Shown here piece by piece: positions 25,865 through 35,100 of a DNA stretch of 64,000 bases. The DNA comes from an uncultured Prevotella sp. GTDB taxonomy: Bacteria; Bacteroidota; Bacteroidia; Bacteroidales; Bacteroidaceae. The first letter of the stretch is position 1. Every line of letters begins with the position of its first letter. The notes under the pieces were generated by a model that saw nothing but the letters and a program-made list of their open reading frames with translations, did no database searches and was not told where the DNA came from. Made by a program: the position numbers and the translations under genes. The DNA is taken from the NCBI GenBank assembly GCA_905233165.1, contig CAJODL010000004.1:1-64000 (forward strand), in the 5' to 3' direction.

Positions 25865-26602
25865 TTACTTATACGCCACATACATCGTACATATTCCGAA
25901 TGTCAGCCTCCTGAATGTTGTTTTGCTAAAGCCTATCTTCTTCAGTATCTCCATCATTGTCTCCCCTTGCGGAAAAGCCTCTATGGTTTTGTTGAGGTAC
26001 GAGTATGCCGAGGTGTCGTGACTTATGAGTTTGCCGTAGAATGGCAGTATGAGGTTGCTGTATATGTGGAAGAGTTGTTTCATGGGAAATGATACTGGCG
26101 TAGTGAGTTCCAGTACGCAGAACATCCCGCTTGGTTTCAGTACGCGATACATCTCCGAAAGTCCCTGCTCAAGGTTTTTGAAGTTACGTATTCCGAATGC
26201 TGCCGTGACGGCGTCGAAGTGGTTGTCAGGGTAGGAGAGGGCGTTGCAGTCTTCTTTTGCAAAAGTCAGTCGCAGCTGTTCTTTCTTTGCCTTCTGTCTT
26301 GCCACTTCGAGCATTCCCTCGCTGATGTCGATGCCTGTGATGTGAGCCATAGGCATCTTCTTTGCCATCTGCAATGCCAAGTCGCCGGTGCCTGTTGCAA
26401 CATCAAGGATGGAAGTGCCGTTTCCCGTCACATATTTGTTCAGGGCCTTGATGGCAGTATAGCGCCAGTATCTGTCAATGTTCCACGAAAGGCGATGGTT
26501 CAGCATGTCGTAGGTGGGGGCGATGTTGTCGAACATCTTCTCCACCTGACTTGCTTTGTCGCCCTCCGAAGAGTAGGGCTTTATCTCTTCCTGCTTATAC
26601 AC
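25865..26602 (-). CDS. ubiE: Demethylmenaquinone methyltransferase
   Basis: 245 aa class-I SAM methyltransferase. Motif I DVATGTGDLALQMA, the GIDISEGML strand and YRVLKPSGMFCVLE are typical of UbiE/MenG. In an organism of this type it should methylate demethylmenaquinone to menaquinone for anaerobic respiration. It shares the strand with aroE downstream and purC upstream, but a heptamer-filled gap separates it from purC. Confidence 0.93.
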   Translation of the reverse strand: MYKQEEIKPYSSEGDKASQVEKMFDNIAPTYDMLNHRLSWNIDRYWRYTAIKALNKYVTGNGTSILDVATGTGDLALQMAKKMPMAHITGIDISEGMLEVARQKAKKEQLRLTFAKEDCNALSYPDNHFDAVTAAFGIRNFKNLEQGLSEMYRVLKPSGMFCVLELTTPVSFPMKQLFHIYSNLILPFYGKLISHDTSAYSYLNKTIEAFPQGETMMEILKKIGFSKTTFRRLTFGICTMYVAYK

Positions 26603-26633
26603 TTTTTAGTTAAGAGTTAAGAAAATAACCTTT

Positions 26634-26682
26634 GACCTTAGACCTTTGACCTTAGACCTTAGACCTTTGACCTTTGACCTTA
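26634..26682. repeat. Heptamer array (GACCTTA type) containing the purC stop
   Basis: Seven 7-bp units alternating GACCTTA and GACCTTT. The last unit contains the complement of the purC TAA stop (26680-26682). AGTTAAG units flank it at about 26608-26621. Closely related units occur at 2219-2246 and inside tamB at 48217. Confidence 0.85.
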
Positions 26683-27633
26683 CAGTGTCTTCAGATAGTC
26701 GGTGACGTTCTTCTCTATGCGGGCTTCGATGTTACTCTGGTCTGTAGAACGGTCGAACTTCTCACCGACGATGTGTTCGTAGAGCTCGATGTAACGTTCT
26801 GCTACTGATTCTGCGTATTCGTCTGTAATCTCTGGCATTGTCTGACCGGGCTCATTCATGAAATTGTGCTCTATGAGCCACTGTCTTACGAATTCCTTTG
26901 ACAGCTGCTTCTGTGGCTCGCCCTTTGCAAACTTCTCTTCGTAACCGTCAGCATAGAAATAGCGTGAAGAGTCTGGTGTGTGTATCTCGTCAATGAGATA
27001 TACCTTGCCGTCGCGCTTGCCGAACTCATACTTTGTGTCAACGAGGATGAGACCCTGCTTTGCTGCTATCTCCTGACCGCGTGCAAAGAGCTTGCGGGTA
27101 TAGTCTTCCATCACCTCATAGTCCTCTTTTGAAACAATACCCTGTGCGATGATTTCCTCCTTGGAGATATTCATGTCGTGACCCTCGTCAGCCTTTGTGG
27201 TCGGAGTGATGATAGGTTCCGGGAAACGCTGGTTTTCCTTCATGCCGTCAGGCAGCTTCACACCGCATATCTCGCGGCAGCCCTTCTCATAGTCGCGCCA
27301 AGCAGAACCGGTGAGAATACCACGGATAATCATCTCTACCCTAAAACCTTCACACTTCAGTCCAACTGTAACCTGTGGGTCTGGAGTAGCAAGTTTCCAG
27401 TTTGGGCAGATGTCCTTTGTAGCATCAAGGAATTTTGCTGCTATCTGGTTAAGAACTTGTCCCTTGAAAGGAATTCCCTTTGGCAGTACTACGTCGAAGG
27501 CAGATATTCTGTCTGTAGCCACCATCACCATGATGTCGTCATTGATGGTATATACGTCGCGTACTTTACCGTGATACACTGCTGTCTGTCCCTCAAAGTG
27601 GTACTCTGTCTTTGTTAATGCTTTATTCGCCAT
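26680..27633 (-). CDS. purC: SAICAR synthetase PurC
   Basis: 317 aa, the longer form seen in Bacteroidota. Motifs [35 protein letters not shown] and DTKYEFG are typical. It joins CAIR and aspartate in purine synthesis. Its start overlaps the end of phoH by 11 bp. The stop codon lies in a heptamer array. Confidence 0.96.
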   Translation of the reverse strand: MANKALTKTEYHFEGQTAVYHGKVRDVYTINDDIMVMVATDRISAFDVVLPKGIPFKGQVLNQIAAKFLDATKDICPNWKLATPDPQVTVGLKCEGFRVEMIIRGILTGSAWRDYEKGCREICGVKLPDGMKENQRFPEPIITPTTKADEGHDMNISKEEIIAQGIVSKEDYEVMEDYTRKLFARGQEIAAKQGLILVDTKYEFGKRDGKVYLIDEIHTPDSSRYFYADGYEEKFAKGEPQKQLSKEFVRQWLIEHNFMNEPGQTMPEITDEYAESVAERYIELYEHIVGEKFDRSTDQSNIEARIEKNVTDYLKTL

Positions 27634-28597
27634 CGTTGTTTTTATTATTTAGTTTGTTGTTTAAATCGTCGTATTCCTGGAATTTGTTTACTATGCGTGT
27701 CACCAGCTTGTGTCTTACGATGTCCTTGCTGTCCATGTGTATGACGGCAATGCCTTTTGTGCCTTCCAGTATTTCCATTGCCTGCTGCAGGCCGCTGGCG
27801 TGGCTGCGTGGCAGATCTACCTGTGTCAGGTCGCCGGTGATTATCATCTTTGTGTTCCATCCCATGCGGGTCAGGAACATCCTGATTTGTGCTGGAGTGG
27901 TATTCTGCGCCTCGTCAAGTATCACCACAGCATCCGACAGCGTCCTGCCTCGCATGAAGGCAAGCGGTGCTATCTGTATGATGTGCTTGTCTATCATGTC
28001 CTGCAGCTTGGCCTGCGGAATCATGTCTTCCAATGCGTCGTACAGCGGCTGCAGATATGGGTCAATCTTCTCCTTCATGTCTCCCGGCAGGAAGCCTAAT
28101 TTCTCTCCGGCCTCCACTGCGGGGCGTGAAAGGATAATCCTCTTTGCCGTCTTCTCCTTCAGGGCTTTTACGGCGAGGGCGATGGAGAGGTATGTCTTAC
28201 CTGTGCCGGCAGGACCGATGGCAAAGACCATATCGTTCTCCATGTAGGCGTCGATAAGTTCCTGCTGATTGTGGGAACGGCTCTTGATGGGTTTGCCCGA
28301 CAGGTTATAGACCACAACGTCCTTGGCGCTGCTGTCGCGTGTCTTGCGACCCTTTACGATGTCGAGGATGTCCTCCTCGCCAATGACGTTGAACTTCAAC
28401 AGATGCTGCTGCATCTTCTCCATAGCCTCCTCGTAGGCACACAACTCCTCTTCGTCGCCCAAAACCCTGATGACGTTGTCACGCGCCATGATGCGGAGCT
28501 TCGGAAACAGCGAACGGAGCATCTGCAGGTGGCTGTTGCCCACACCATAGAATGCTACGGGGTCAATATCTTCAAGTATAATATGTTTCTCTGTCAT
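27623..28597 (-). CDS. phoH: PhoH-family ATPase
   Basis: 324 aa. An N-terminal KH-like region (about residues 20-85) precedes the PhoH ATPase domain with Walker [12 protein letters not shown] (about 130-140) and Walker B VILDEAQN. PhoH/YbeZ proteins are RNA-binding ATPases linked to rRNA maturation with YbeY. It is transcribed from a promoter in the divergent gap at 28598-28697 and overlaps purC by 11 bp. Confidence 0.94.
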   Translation of the reverse strand: MTEKHIILEDIDPVAFYGVGNSHLQMLRSLFPKLRIMARDNVIRVLGDEEELCAYEEAMEKMQQHLLKFNVIGEEDILDIVKGRKTRDSSAKDVVVYNLSGKPIKSRSHNQQELIDAYMENDMVFAIGPAGTGKTYLSIALAVKALKEKTAKRIILSRPAVEAGEKLGFLPGDMKEKIDPYLQPLYDALEDMIPQAKLQDMIDKHIIQIAPLAFMRGRTLSDAVVILDEAQNTTPAQIRMFLTRMGWNTKMIITGDLTQVDLPRSHASGLQQAMEILEGTKGIAVIHMDSKDIVRHKLVTRIVNKFQEYDDLNNKLNNKNNDGE

Positions 28598-28608
28598 AAA
28601 ACAGGTGG

Positions 28609-28616
28609 CAAAGTTA
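28609..28616 (-). promoter_or_regulatory. phoH-purC -7 box TAACTTTG
   Basis: TAACTTTG on the minus strand matches TAnnTTTG. The phoH ATG begins 11 bases beyond it, giving an expected leader of about 5 nt. Confidence 0.7.
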
Positions 28617-28669
28617 CAATTAAATTATGAGAAATACAAAATTTTTTTCTATATATCAATATTTTTTTG

Positions 28670-28677
28670 TAATTTTG
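28670..28677 (+). promoter_or_regulatory. -7 box TAATTTTG for the DUF5715 gene
   Basis: TAATTTTG on the plus strand, 20 bases before the ATG at 28698, divergent from the phoH promoter. Confidence 0.7.
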
Positions 28678-28697
28678 CGCTCAAATTCTGAAAAATA

Positions 28698-29471
28698 ATG
28701 CAATTTAACAAACACATATATCTCAATGGGTTTACCTTCATAGTCATCATTCTGGCCCTCGGACGGTGCGGATATGACTATACCCACAAAAACGATGCCG
28801 ACGTGCCGGCAGATTCCGTGGCAACTGTTGACGGCAAGGTGCCAGTGGCAAAGATGAATTATGAGTTTTCCAATCCCCCTTCGTTTAAGTCTATAAAGGA
28901 TATGCCGCACAGGGTGTATTCCGTGCCCGATTTCTCGAATACCTTTCCTGACGAAAACGACGTGCAGCTGATAGCGGCAGACCTGAATGGCGTGCGTCCT
29001 CCCAAAAACCGTGAGGAGGCAGAGCATCGCATGGAGGACCTGGTGTTCATAGGCGCCAATCCGTATTTTTACATCGACAACCTCAAGCAGAGCATTCCGT
29101 ATCTTGTGCCAAAGGCTGCTATGCTGCTGCATGACATCGGCAAGTCCTTCTATGACTCTCTGTATGTAAAAGGTATTCCTTTGCATCAGATTATCGTGAC
29201 CAGCGTGCTGCGTACCGACGAGGATGTGGCGCGGCTGCAGAGGTTCAACCATAATGCGACGGAAAATTCCTGCCACCGCTTCGGCACAACGTTTGATATA
29301 GGTTACAACCGCTACAAGACGGTATCAACGTCAGAGGAGCCTCGCCGTCAGGTGCGCAACGACACCCTCAAGTGGGTGCTTGCCGAGGTGCTCCGCGACA
29401 AACGCGTCGCCGGCCGCTGCTACATAAAACACGAAGTAAAGCAAGGGTGCTTCCATATCACGGTGAGGTAA
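28698..29471 (+). CDS. DUF5715-like exported protein, M15 peptidase-like motif
   Basis: 257 aa. An N-terminal hydrophobic segment (about residues 9-24, FTFIVIILALGRCGYD) could be a membrane anchor or a lipoprotein-like signal around Cys24. The C-terminal part has TSVLRTDEDVARLQRFN, then ENSCHRFGTTFDIGYNR, which resembles the His/Asp zinc motif (SxHxxGxxxD) of M15/VanY-type D,D-carboxypeptidases, so a cell-wall role is plausible. I associate the sequence with DUF5715 from memory. A shared 35-bp hairpin lies right after the stop. Confidence 0.7.
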   Translation: MQFNKHIYLNGFTFIVIILALGRCGYDYTHKNDADVPADSVATVDGKVPVAKMNYEFSNPPSFKSIKDMPHRVYSVPDFSNTFPDENDVQLIAADLNGVRPPKNREEAEHRMEDLVFIGANPYFYIDNLKQSIPYLVPKAAMLLHDIGKSFYDSLYVKGIPLHQIIVTSVLRTDEDVARLQRFNHNATENSCHRFGTTFDIGYNRYKTVSTSEEPRRQVRNDTLKWVLAEVLRDKRVAGRCYIKHEVKQGCFHITVR

Positions 29472-29475
29472 GAAT

Positions 29476-29510
29476 AATGGCGCAGGATGCGATTGCATCT
29501 TGCGCCAATT
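29476..29510 (-). terminator. 35-bp hairpin shared with 54540-54574
   Basis: GGCGCA...TGCGCC with an inner GATGC/GCATC stem forms a long hairpin between the convergent DUF5715 gene and the GDGWEEG gene at 29632. Its reverse complement is identical over 35 bp to the hairpin behind the DUF6261-like gene at 54540-54574. There is no clear T run, so it may act as a bidirectional terminator, a 3' stabiliser or a recombination site. Confidence 0.75.
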
Positions 29511-29514
29511 AACT

Positions 29515-29572
29515 TTACACTCTAAACTTACCACTGACTCTAAACTCTACACTCTAAACTCTACACTTTACT
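29515..29572. repeat. Heptamer array (CTCTAAA / CTCTACA type)
   Basis: About eight 7-bp units (CTTTACA, CTCTAAA, CTTACCA, then after a 4-base irregularity CTCTAAA and CTCTACA alternating) lie between the shared hairpin and the REP-like element behind the 29632 gene. Confidence 0.75.
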
Positions 29573-29631
29573 CCCTCCCTAACTTGGGTTTCTGTCCCCC
29601 GGGAAACGGGGGAACCGAAGGGGGTGGGGCC
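29573..29631 (-). repeat. REP-like G/C-rich element behind the GDGWEEG gene
   Basis: Read on the minus strand, GGCCCCACCCCC follows the stop, then a CCCCCG...CGGGGG hairpin and a GGGAGGGAG end. It is an enlarged version of the elements behind 20392, 21421 and 37034. Confidence 0.6.
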
Positions 29632-30867
29632 TTAACCCTCTTCCCAACCATCACCGCTGCCACCTGCTGGTTGTGCAGTGATGGTGAACCATACAATGCC
29701 GCCATGATAGACCACGAGGTTATGGCCTGCCTCAACATTCAGCCCTGTGAAGGAGGCACTGGTTGCATCGTGGCTGGTAGGAGTGATAGTGTCTCCAGTA
29801 CCATCCACCTTGGCCGTGAAGGTTACATCGGTCAGGTTTGTACCGCTGACAACTACGCTGGTAATTGGAGCCGTAGCAGTCACACTACCGCCAGAAACGG
29901 TTTGGCTGGTTCCATTGATAGTAGCAAAGTTGTTGTAAAGAGGTTCGCCCGGTGTTACACCACCGCTGCCGCCAGGAGTGACATCTTCGGTAGAGCCAGT
30001 GCCGGCAGAGCCTGCATTGTTCAGGTAGAACTCTGACTCAATGTCGATTTCGTTCACACCATAGCTGTTTTCCACTGCCTGCATGAGGCTGCACAGGTCG
30101 TTGCCGAAGCCTGCCTCGTTGAGCACCAACTGACAATTGCTGCGGAACCAGCCACCACTCCTGTCCTTACGACTGACGATGATGCCTGCTGCCACCACGT
30201 CGCCACCACGTCCAAGTACAAAGTTGAAGTGGTCGGTGTCAAAGTCGAAAGTCAGGAAGTTGAGGCGATTCTTCCAGTTAGAGCAAGGGAACTCGCCCTG
30301 ACTGTTCACAATCTCGGTAGTCATCGGAGCACCGCTGCCATCGGCATTGCGTGGGTTGAGAACTATGCGTGCATAGTTCACCTCATAGTTGCCCTCACGC
30401 TTCTGCACGGTGACAAAAGTCAGCTGGTCGCCTCGCTGCAAGCCCCATGCCTTGACAAAGTCTGCATAGGTGCGACTCGGGGCATTGACACGAGCCTTAT
30501 GACCACCTTCTGCATCAATGCTCACTGAGACTTGGGGCAACTGCCCTTGAGAGATAATTGCGGCAAACGGTGACCATTTCTCACTCTGCAGAGGCATAAA
30601 CTGGTAGAACTGGTTAAGGCTCTGACCATACTGCTGCAACGTTGCCGCACGTTCGCGAAGGTACTTGAGGTTTACCTTCTTGAACCTGTTCATACACTGG
30701 AAGCCATTGCTGACACCCTCAAAAGAGTGGTTGCAAATGTACTTCAACATAACGTAAGCCATGCTTACTACCTTCATCAACACGCGCTGTAATGTTTGAG
30801 CACTTGTCTTAGGGTTCTTCACGTGACGGTTTAAGGTGCCGTCAACCTGCAAATTAATTGTTTTCAT
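29632..30867 (-). CDS. Unrecognised protein with Gly-rich linker and C-terminal GDGWEEG
   Basis: 411 aa, no signal peptide or membrane helix. Residues 1-270 form an unrecognised domain; the opening with KNPKTSAQTLQRV is only faintly like phage-structural-type Bacteroidota DUFs. A Gly/Ser/Thr-rich linker (about 280-310) leads to a roughly 80-residue beta-rich domain (VSGGSVTATAPITSVVVSGT), then a Gly-rich tail ending GDGWEEG. The same heptapeptide ends the otherwise unrelated protein at 53568-54482, which also has a tandem-repeat leader and the same downstream hairpin. The leader here is about 184 nt with seven 11-bp repeats. Confidence 0.75.
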   Translation of the reverse strand: MKTINLQVDGTLNRHVKNPKTSAQTLQRVLMKVVSMAYVMLKYICNHSFEGVSNGFQCMNRFKKVNLKYLRERAATLQQYGQSLNQFYQFMPLQSEKWSPFAAIISQGQLPQVSVSIDAEGGHKARVNAPSRTYADFVKAWGLQRGDQLTFVTVQKREGNYEVNYARIVLNPRNADGSGAPMTTEIVNSQGEFPCSNWKNRLNFLTFDFDTDHFNFVLGRGGDVVAAGIIVSRKDRSGGWFRSNCQLVLNEAGFGNDLCSLMQAVENSYGVNEIDIESEFYLNNAGSAGTGSTEDVTPGGSGGVTPGEPLYNNFATINGTSQTVSGGSVTATAPITSVVVSGTNLTDVTFTAKVDGTGDTITPTSHDATSASFTGLNVEAGHNLVVYHGGIVWFTITAQPAGGSGDGWEEG

Positions 30868-30921
30868 AGCTTGAAAAAATTAATAAGTTAATAATAAGGA
30901 AGCCTACCTGCGGAAATATTG

Positions 30922-30998
30922 GTCTTTCGGAGTTCTTTCGGACTTCTTTTAGAGTTCTTCCGGAGTTCTTTCGGACTTCTTCCGGAGTTCTTTCGGAG
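30922..30998 (-). repeat. Leader repeat: seven 11-bp units
   Basis: On the minus strand, seven consecutive 11-bp units of the form CTCCGAAAGAA (variants GTCCGAAAGAA, CTCCGGAAGAA, CTCTAAAAGAA) lie between the promoter at 31057-31064 and the ATG at 30867. The run is purine-rich and CTCCGG/CTCTAA variants alternate. It would be transcribed as part of the 5' leader. Confidence 0.85.
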
Positions 30999-31056
30999 AG
31001 AAACTTTCGAAATCTCTGCACCTGACCAGATATCATCCACTTCGGGTTTCTGGGTG

Positions 31057-31064
31057 CAAAGGTA
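31057..31064 (-). promoter_or_regulatory. -7 box TACCTTTG for the GDGWEEG gene
   Basis: TACCTTTG on the minus strand matches TAnnTTTG. It lies just downstream of the terminator of the preceding gene, so the gene has its own transcript with a leader of about 184 nt. Confidence 0.7.
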
Positions 31065-31117
31065 GAGGGTTTGTATGGCTTCGGAAAGTGGGTGGAAAAA
31101 ACACAAGGGGGGTGTGG

Positions 31118-31151
31118 AAAAAAAAGTGAGGACCCCATGTAGAGTCCTCAC
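31118..31151 (-). terminator. Rho-independent terminator of the 308-aa protein gene
   Basis: Minus strand stem GTGAGGAC (31144-31151) and GTCCTCAC (31126-31133) with a 10-base loop, followed by eight T (31118-31125). It ends transcription coming from the 31188-36684 gene pair. Confidence 0.9.
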
Positions 31152-31187
31152 TTTGTATCGTTTGCCGAGAGAGCAGTGCTGCCGGGC

Positions 31188-32114
31188 TTAAAAGCAGAAT
31201 TTATTCATCTGCTTACGGATGTTTCTCAGGTCCTTAAAATATTTTGAAATGTAGAAAGAATGACCTATCTCGTGGAAAGCGTCCAGATGTGGGCGCGTGC
31301 TTGTATCCGGATGCAGTCTGAAGTCTATGTCCAGACCATCACCGTCGATAAAGTCTTTTTCGTCGTTTTTGTAGTCATTGGCATAGTTATTGAAAGTCTT
31401 GACGGCGAACCTTGTCTCGTCTTTCAGTACATTCCTCAGGATGTATTCAGCAAACGGCTTGCGGGCAGTATTCTGCATAATACCGATGCGTAAAAAGTAG
31501 TAGTGCATCAGCAGGCAAAACTCTACCAGTTTGTATTCATGACCATAAATCTTGCATTTATCATCACTACCGAAGAAATCTGCAATCACCTTCATGATAC
31601 AGTCCGACATGAGTCTTTCGTTTATCGGTTCGTAGAAGAGATTGCTGTCTGGCGGGTCACCGTCATAATTGCGGCTGAGCCTGCGGTTTTCTGTGATAAG
31701 ATGGTTTGCCTGCTCGCTTAAATCATCTAACAGACCGACTAACGTCATGTACTGTTTCGTACCATCAGCCTCTGCAACGAGAGGTCTGACCGGTAATGAT
31801 CTGACGCCAAAGCGCCTACTGCCAATCTTTCCGCCAAGATTGGGTTGCCGTTTTAAGCGATTACGCAATGATGCGGCTCCTCCACCCCTGTGTGAGAGCA
31901 CTGACGACATATTTGGTACCTCGATTTTGTCTATAATAGATACCGTAAATTGCGTCTTTGGAATGGCGTCAATCTGTCTCTTCGTCAGCGTCTGCATCAC
32001 GAAGGGCACTTCGATGTTAGGCAGTATAGCAGGCTTTCCTGCCAGTACCACCTTGGTTCCCTTTACGGGAACTAACGAATGACCTCCACCTGAGCCGAAA
32101 GTAAAATGTCCCAT
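31188..32114 (-). CDS. Hypothetical protein with an HExxH-like motif near the C-terminus
   Basis: 308 aa, no signal peptide or clear membrane segment. A Gly-rich start (MGHFTFGSGGGHSL) is followed by a basic region (SLRNRLKRQPNLGGKIGSRR) and a helical C-terminal half. LDAFHEIGHSFY near residues 280-291 contains HEIGH, matching the HExxH zinc-protease pattern, but only about 20 residues follow and no third ligand is evident, so this may be chance. The gene starts 19 bp after the BspA stop and the terminator follows, so the two probably share a transcript. I do not recognise the family. Confidence 0.65.
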   Translation of the reverse strand: MGHFTFGSGGGHSLVPVKGTKVVLAGKPAILPNIEVPFVMQTLTKRQIDAIPKTQFTVSIIDKIEVPNMSSVLSHRGGGAASLRNRLKRQPNLGGKIGSRRFGVRSLPVRPLVAEADGTKQYMTLVGLLDDLSEQANHLITENRRLSRNYDGDPPDSNLFYEPINERLMSDCIMKVIADFFGSDDKCKIYGHEYKLVEFCLLMHYYFLRIGIMQNTARKPFAEYILRNVLKDETRFAVKTFNNYANDYKNDEKDFIDGDGLDIDFRLHPDTSTRPHLDAFHEIGHSFYISKYFKDLRNIRKQMNKFCF

Positions 32115-32133
32115 GTTATCAATGTATCTCTCA

Positions 32134-35100
32134 TCACTCCTCGTCCGGGAACTTGCCGTTAAGCACCTTGTTCACGATAAACATAGCGTCAGGCATATTG
32201 ACCGTGCCGTCGTTGTTGACGTCAGCCTCTTCTGTTGCCTCTTCCGTGCCGAGGATTACGTTAGTAACAAACATCGCATCGTCCATATCCACCTTGCCGT
32301 CACCATTCGCATCGCCTCGAAGGACAGGCTCTGTATCTGGGAAACGGACAAGACGGAAATCTGAGAATGACATCCAGTTGTGTATTCCCGAGCTCACGCC
32401 CATTACTCCTATGCTGACAATACTTTCCTCCGTGAGTTCAAACTCCACAGATGTCTGCTCCCAGCCGAGATTGAACAAACCGCCGTTATCACCCTTATGA
32501 GGCATCTCAACGGCATTGTCACCTGCAAAGAGTATCTGTTCAACATCCTGCGATGAGCGGCCTAATACTGTCAGTTGATAGTGTCCGGCAGGTAAGGTGA
32601 TGTCTTGTGCTTGTATAGCCACCCATGACAGTGCACCCCAATGGCCACCGTCGAAGTAGCGGTGATTCGAATTCCCGCTGGCATCTGTCCAAGGTTGATC
32701 CGTCCTAATGGTGATATCACCTATCGGAGAATTTGTACCCCAGTGTACCTGCCATCCTGTCGAGCTGTAATCTTCCTCTGCCCTTGGGTTCAGTATATAG
32801 GTATCAGTAACGTTCTCTCTGCCCTTAACGCCTTCAAGCAGGGCGCTTGATTCTGCATAGCTACGGAAGAATGGTATCATATATTCTGTCTTTATAACAG
32901 CATCGGCTGCATTAGTAGGATTTGCAGCAGCAGTAGCTGCTGCTTCTGCTGCAGATTTCTTCTCTGCAGAGGCATATGAGTAACTCATATTCTTGATGTG
33001 TGCCCATTCATCGTAGCTCGCTTTGGCATCAGTGAATGTGACTGTTGCCGTCACAATGGCATTGATTGCTGTCTGATAGGCTTCTGCTGTTTTTTCCGAA
33101 ATAGTTGAATATTGTCTGACTGCCTGTACAAGTGTTGTACGCTCCTCGCCTACGACATTTGTGTACGCAATACTATCTGATAGGACAGCCTTCGCAGTCT
33201 GTAGCACATCGGAATAACGCTCTGCAATATCTACAAGGGCTGTCACACCTTTTATCTGCACAACGTGCCAGTTAGTATAATACTTTTCACTGTACATACC
33301 TATGTCCACAGTACCGTCCGTTACCTCCACATTGTTAAGTACTGCGGTGGCTACTTCTGAGAACGACGTTGCCCAATGTACGGGAATATACTGCTTAACG
33401 GTACCTGATGGTGTCGTAGCATAGAGATATACTGCTGTCTCATCACCCTCATCATATGCTGTCATATCAGAACTAACGTACGTGTCTCGACCCTTTGTGG
33501 AAGAGGCTGCACCATAAAGTTCTATGCGATATGTTCCGTTGGTAAGGCCAGTGAGCGTACGGTAGAACACCGTTCCTGTACCAGCATAGACTTCGTATTT
33601 CTCACACACCTGTACGCGGCGTCCGTCGTTGGTTGTCACCATAGGAGCATATTGTGTTGAGGTATAACCGGTAGCTCCGACCCATCCCTGCCAATTGGTG
33701 GGGAAGTTTGCTGTGACGTCCGTCTCCATATAGACAGGTTCCAGTTCCGACCCTTCGCCAGCGTACTCTTGCCAATCTGTCATATCTGGATCGTTAGAGT
33801 AATACGGCGTCCAGCCTTTTGCCTTTGCTGCTGCAACCTGAGCGGTGGTCATAACGTTGCCTTCGTTATAATCGTAGATAACAGCCATTTGGCCATTGCT
33901 TACCGTTGGCAGACTCTTAATAAATGCATCCATCGCTGCACCTTTAATCTTGTTTTGATAGACATACAACAAGTAAAGTTCTGAACATCCAGACATATCA
34001 AGTGATGTAAGCTGGTTGGCGTTGCAGTATAGAGCATTTAACATTGAACATCCCGACACATCAAGCGATGTGAGTTTATTGAGAGAACAGTGAAGCATTC
34101 GCAGATTACTACATTCCGACACATCGAGCGAAGTAAGCTTGTTGCTGGTACAGGCCAGATATTCCAACCCTTTGAAATATCCTATGCCTTTAAGGTTTTC
34201 AATGTCAGTCCCATACAAATCCATATATGTTATTTCTGCAATCTCTGTTTCTGTCAGCACACCGTCTGAGCCATAGTCCTGTTCAAGCAAATACTTGCGG
34301 AAATTCGCATCCGGGAAATTCGTCTCGTTGATGGCAATGTCATCGCCTGTTGGCTCTGGCTCGGGTTCTGGTTCCGGTTCCGGTCCGATGTCATCTATAG
34401 CCACAATATTAAACAAATAATTCCAAGGTTGAGTAGATTTGTAAGCGTCAATCGAGCTGGATGGAACGTGTAGTATAGCATCAGAATCAAAATCAAATGC
34501 AAAAGTCGCAGCTGAAGGCACATTTTCTGCATAGCAATAAACGTCTGTCACGTTTTCACAGTTGTCGAAAGCATAGTCCCTAATGTTTTTCACGCCGTTG
34601 CCAAACGTCACCGACGTCAGCCCTGAACAGTTTGAGAACGCACTGCCATCAATTTCAGTCACGCTGTTGGGGATAGTAATCTCTGTCAACCCGGAGCAGC
34701 CTGAGAATGCTAATTGCCCGATTGTTTTCACGCTGCAGCCAATCGCCACCGATGTCAGGCTGGAGCATCCATTGAAAGCATACTTTCCGATGCTCGTCAC
34801 GCTGTTAGGAATCGTCACCGATGTCAGCCTGGAGCAACCATTGAAAGCTGAAAGACCTATTGAAGTCACGCTGTTACCTATCGTCACTGACGTCAGGCCA
34901 GAGCAGTCATAAAAAATATAGTCTCCAATTGACGTCACGCTGTTGGGTATAGTAATGGATTTCAAGCCGGAACAATTATAGAAAGCATTGCTTCCAACCG
35001 ATGTCACACTGTTAGGGATAGTAATCTCTGTCAGTCCGGAGCATCCACGGAAAGCATATTTTCCAATGCTCGTCACGTTGTTGGGGATAGTCACCGATGT

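Noticed and set aside
30854..31151. Two overlapping minus-strand frames with repeated RKNSER-like peptides
   Set aside because: They read through the 11-bp leader repeat, a promoter and a terminator; best explained as non-coding leader.
31188..32114. Zinc metalloprotease call based on HEIGH
   Set aside because: Only the five-residue pattern is present, about 25 residues from the C-terminus, with no third ligand or family context; kept as a note only.
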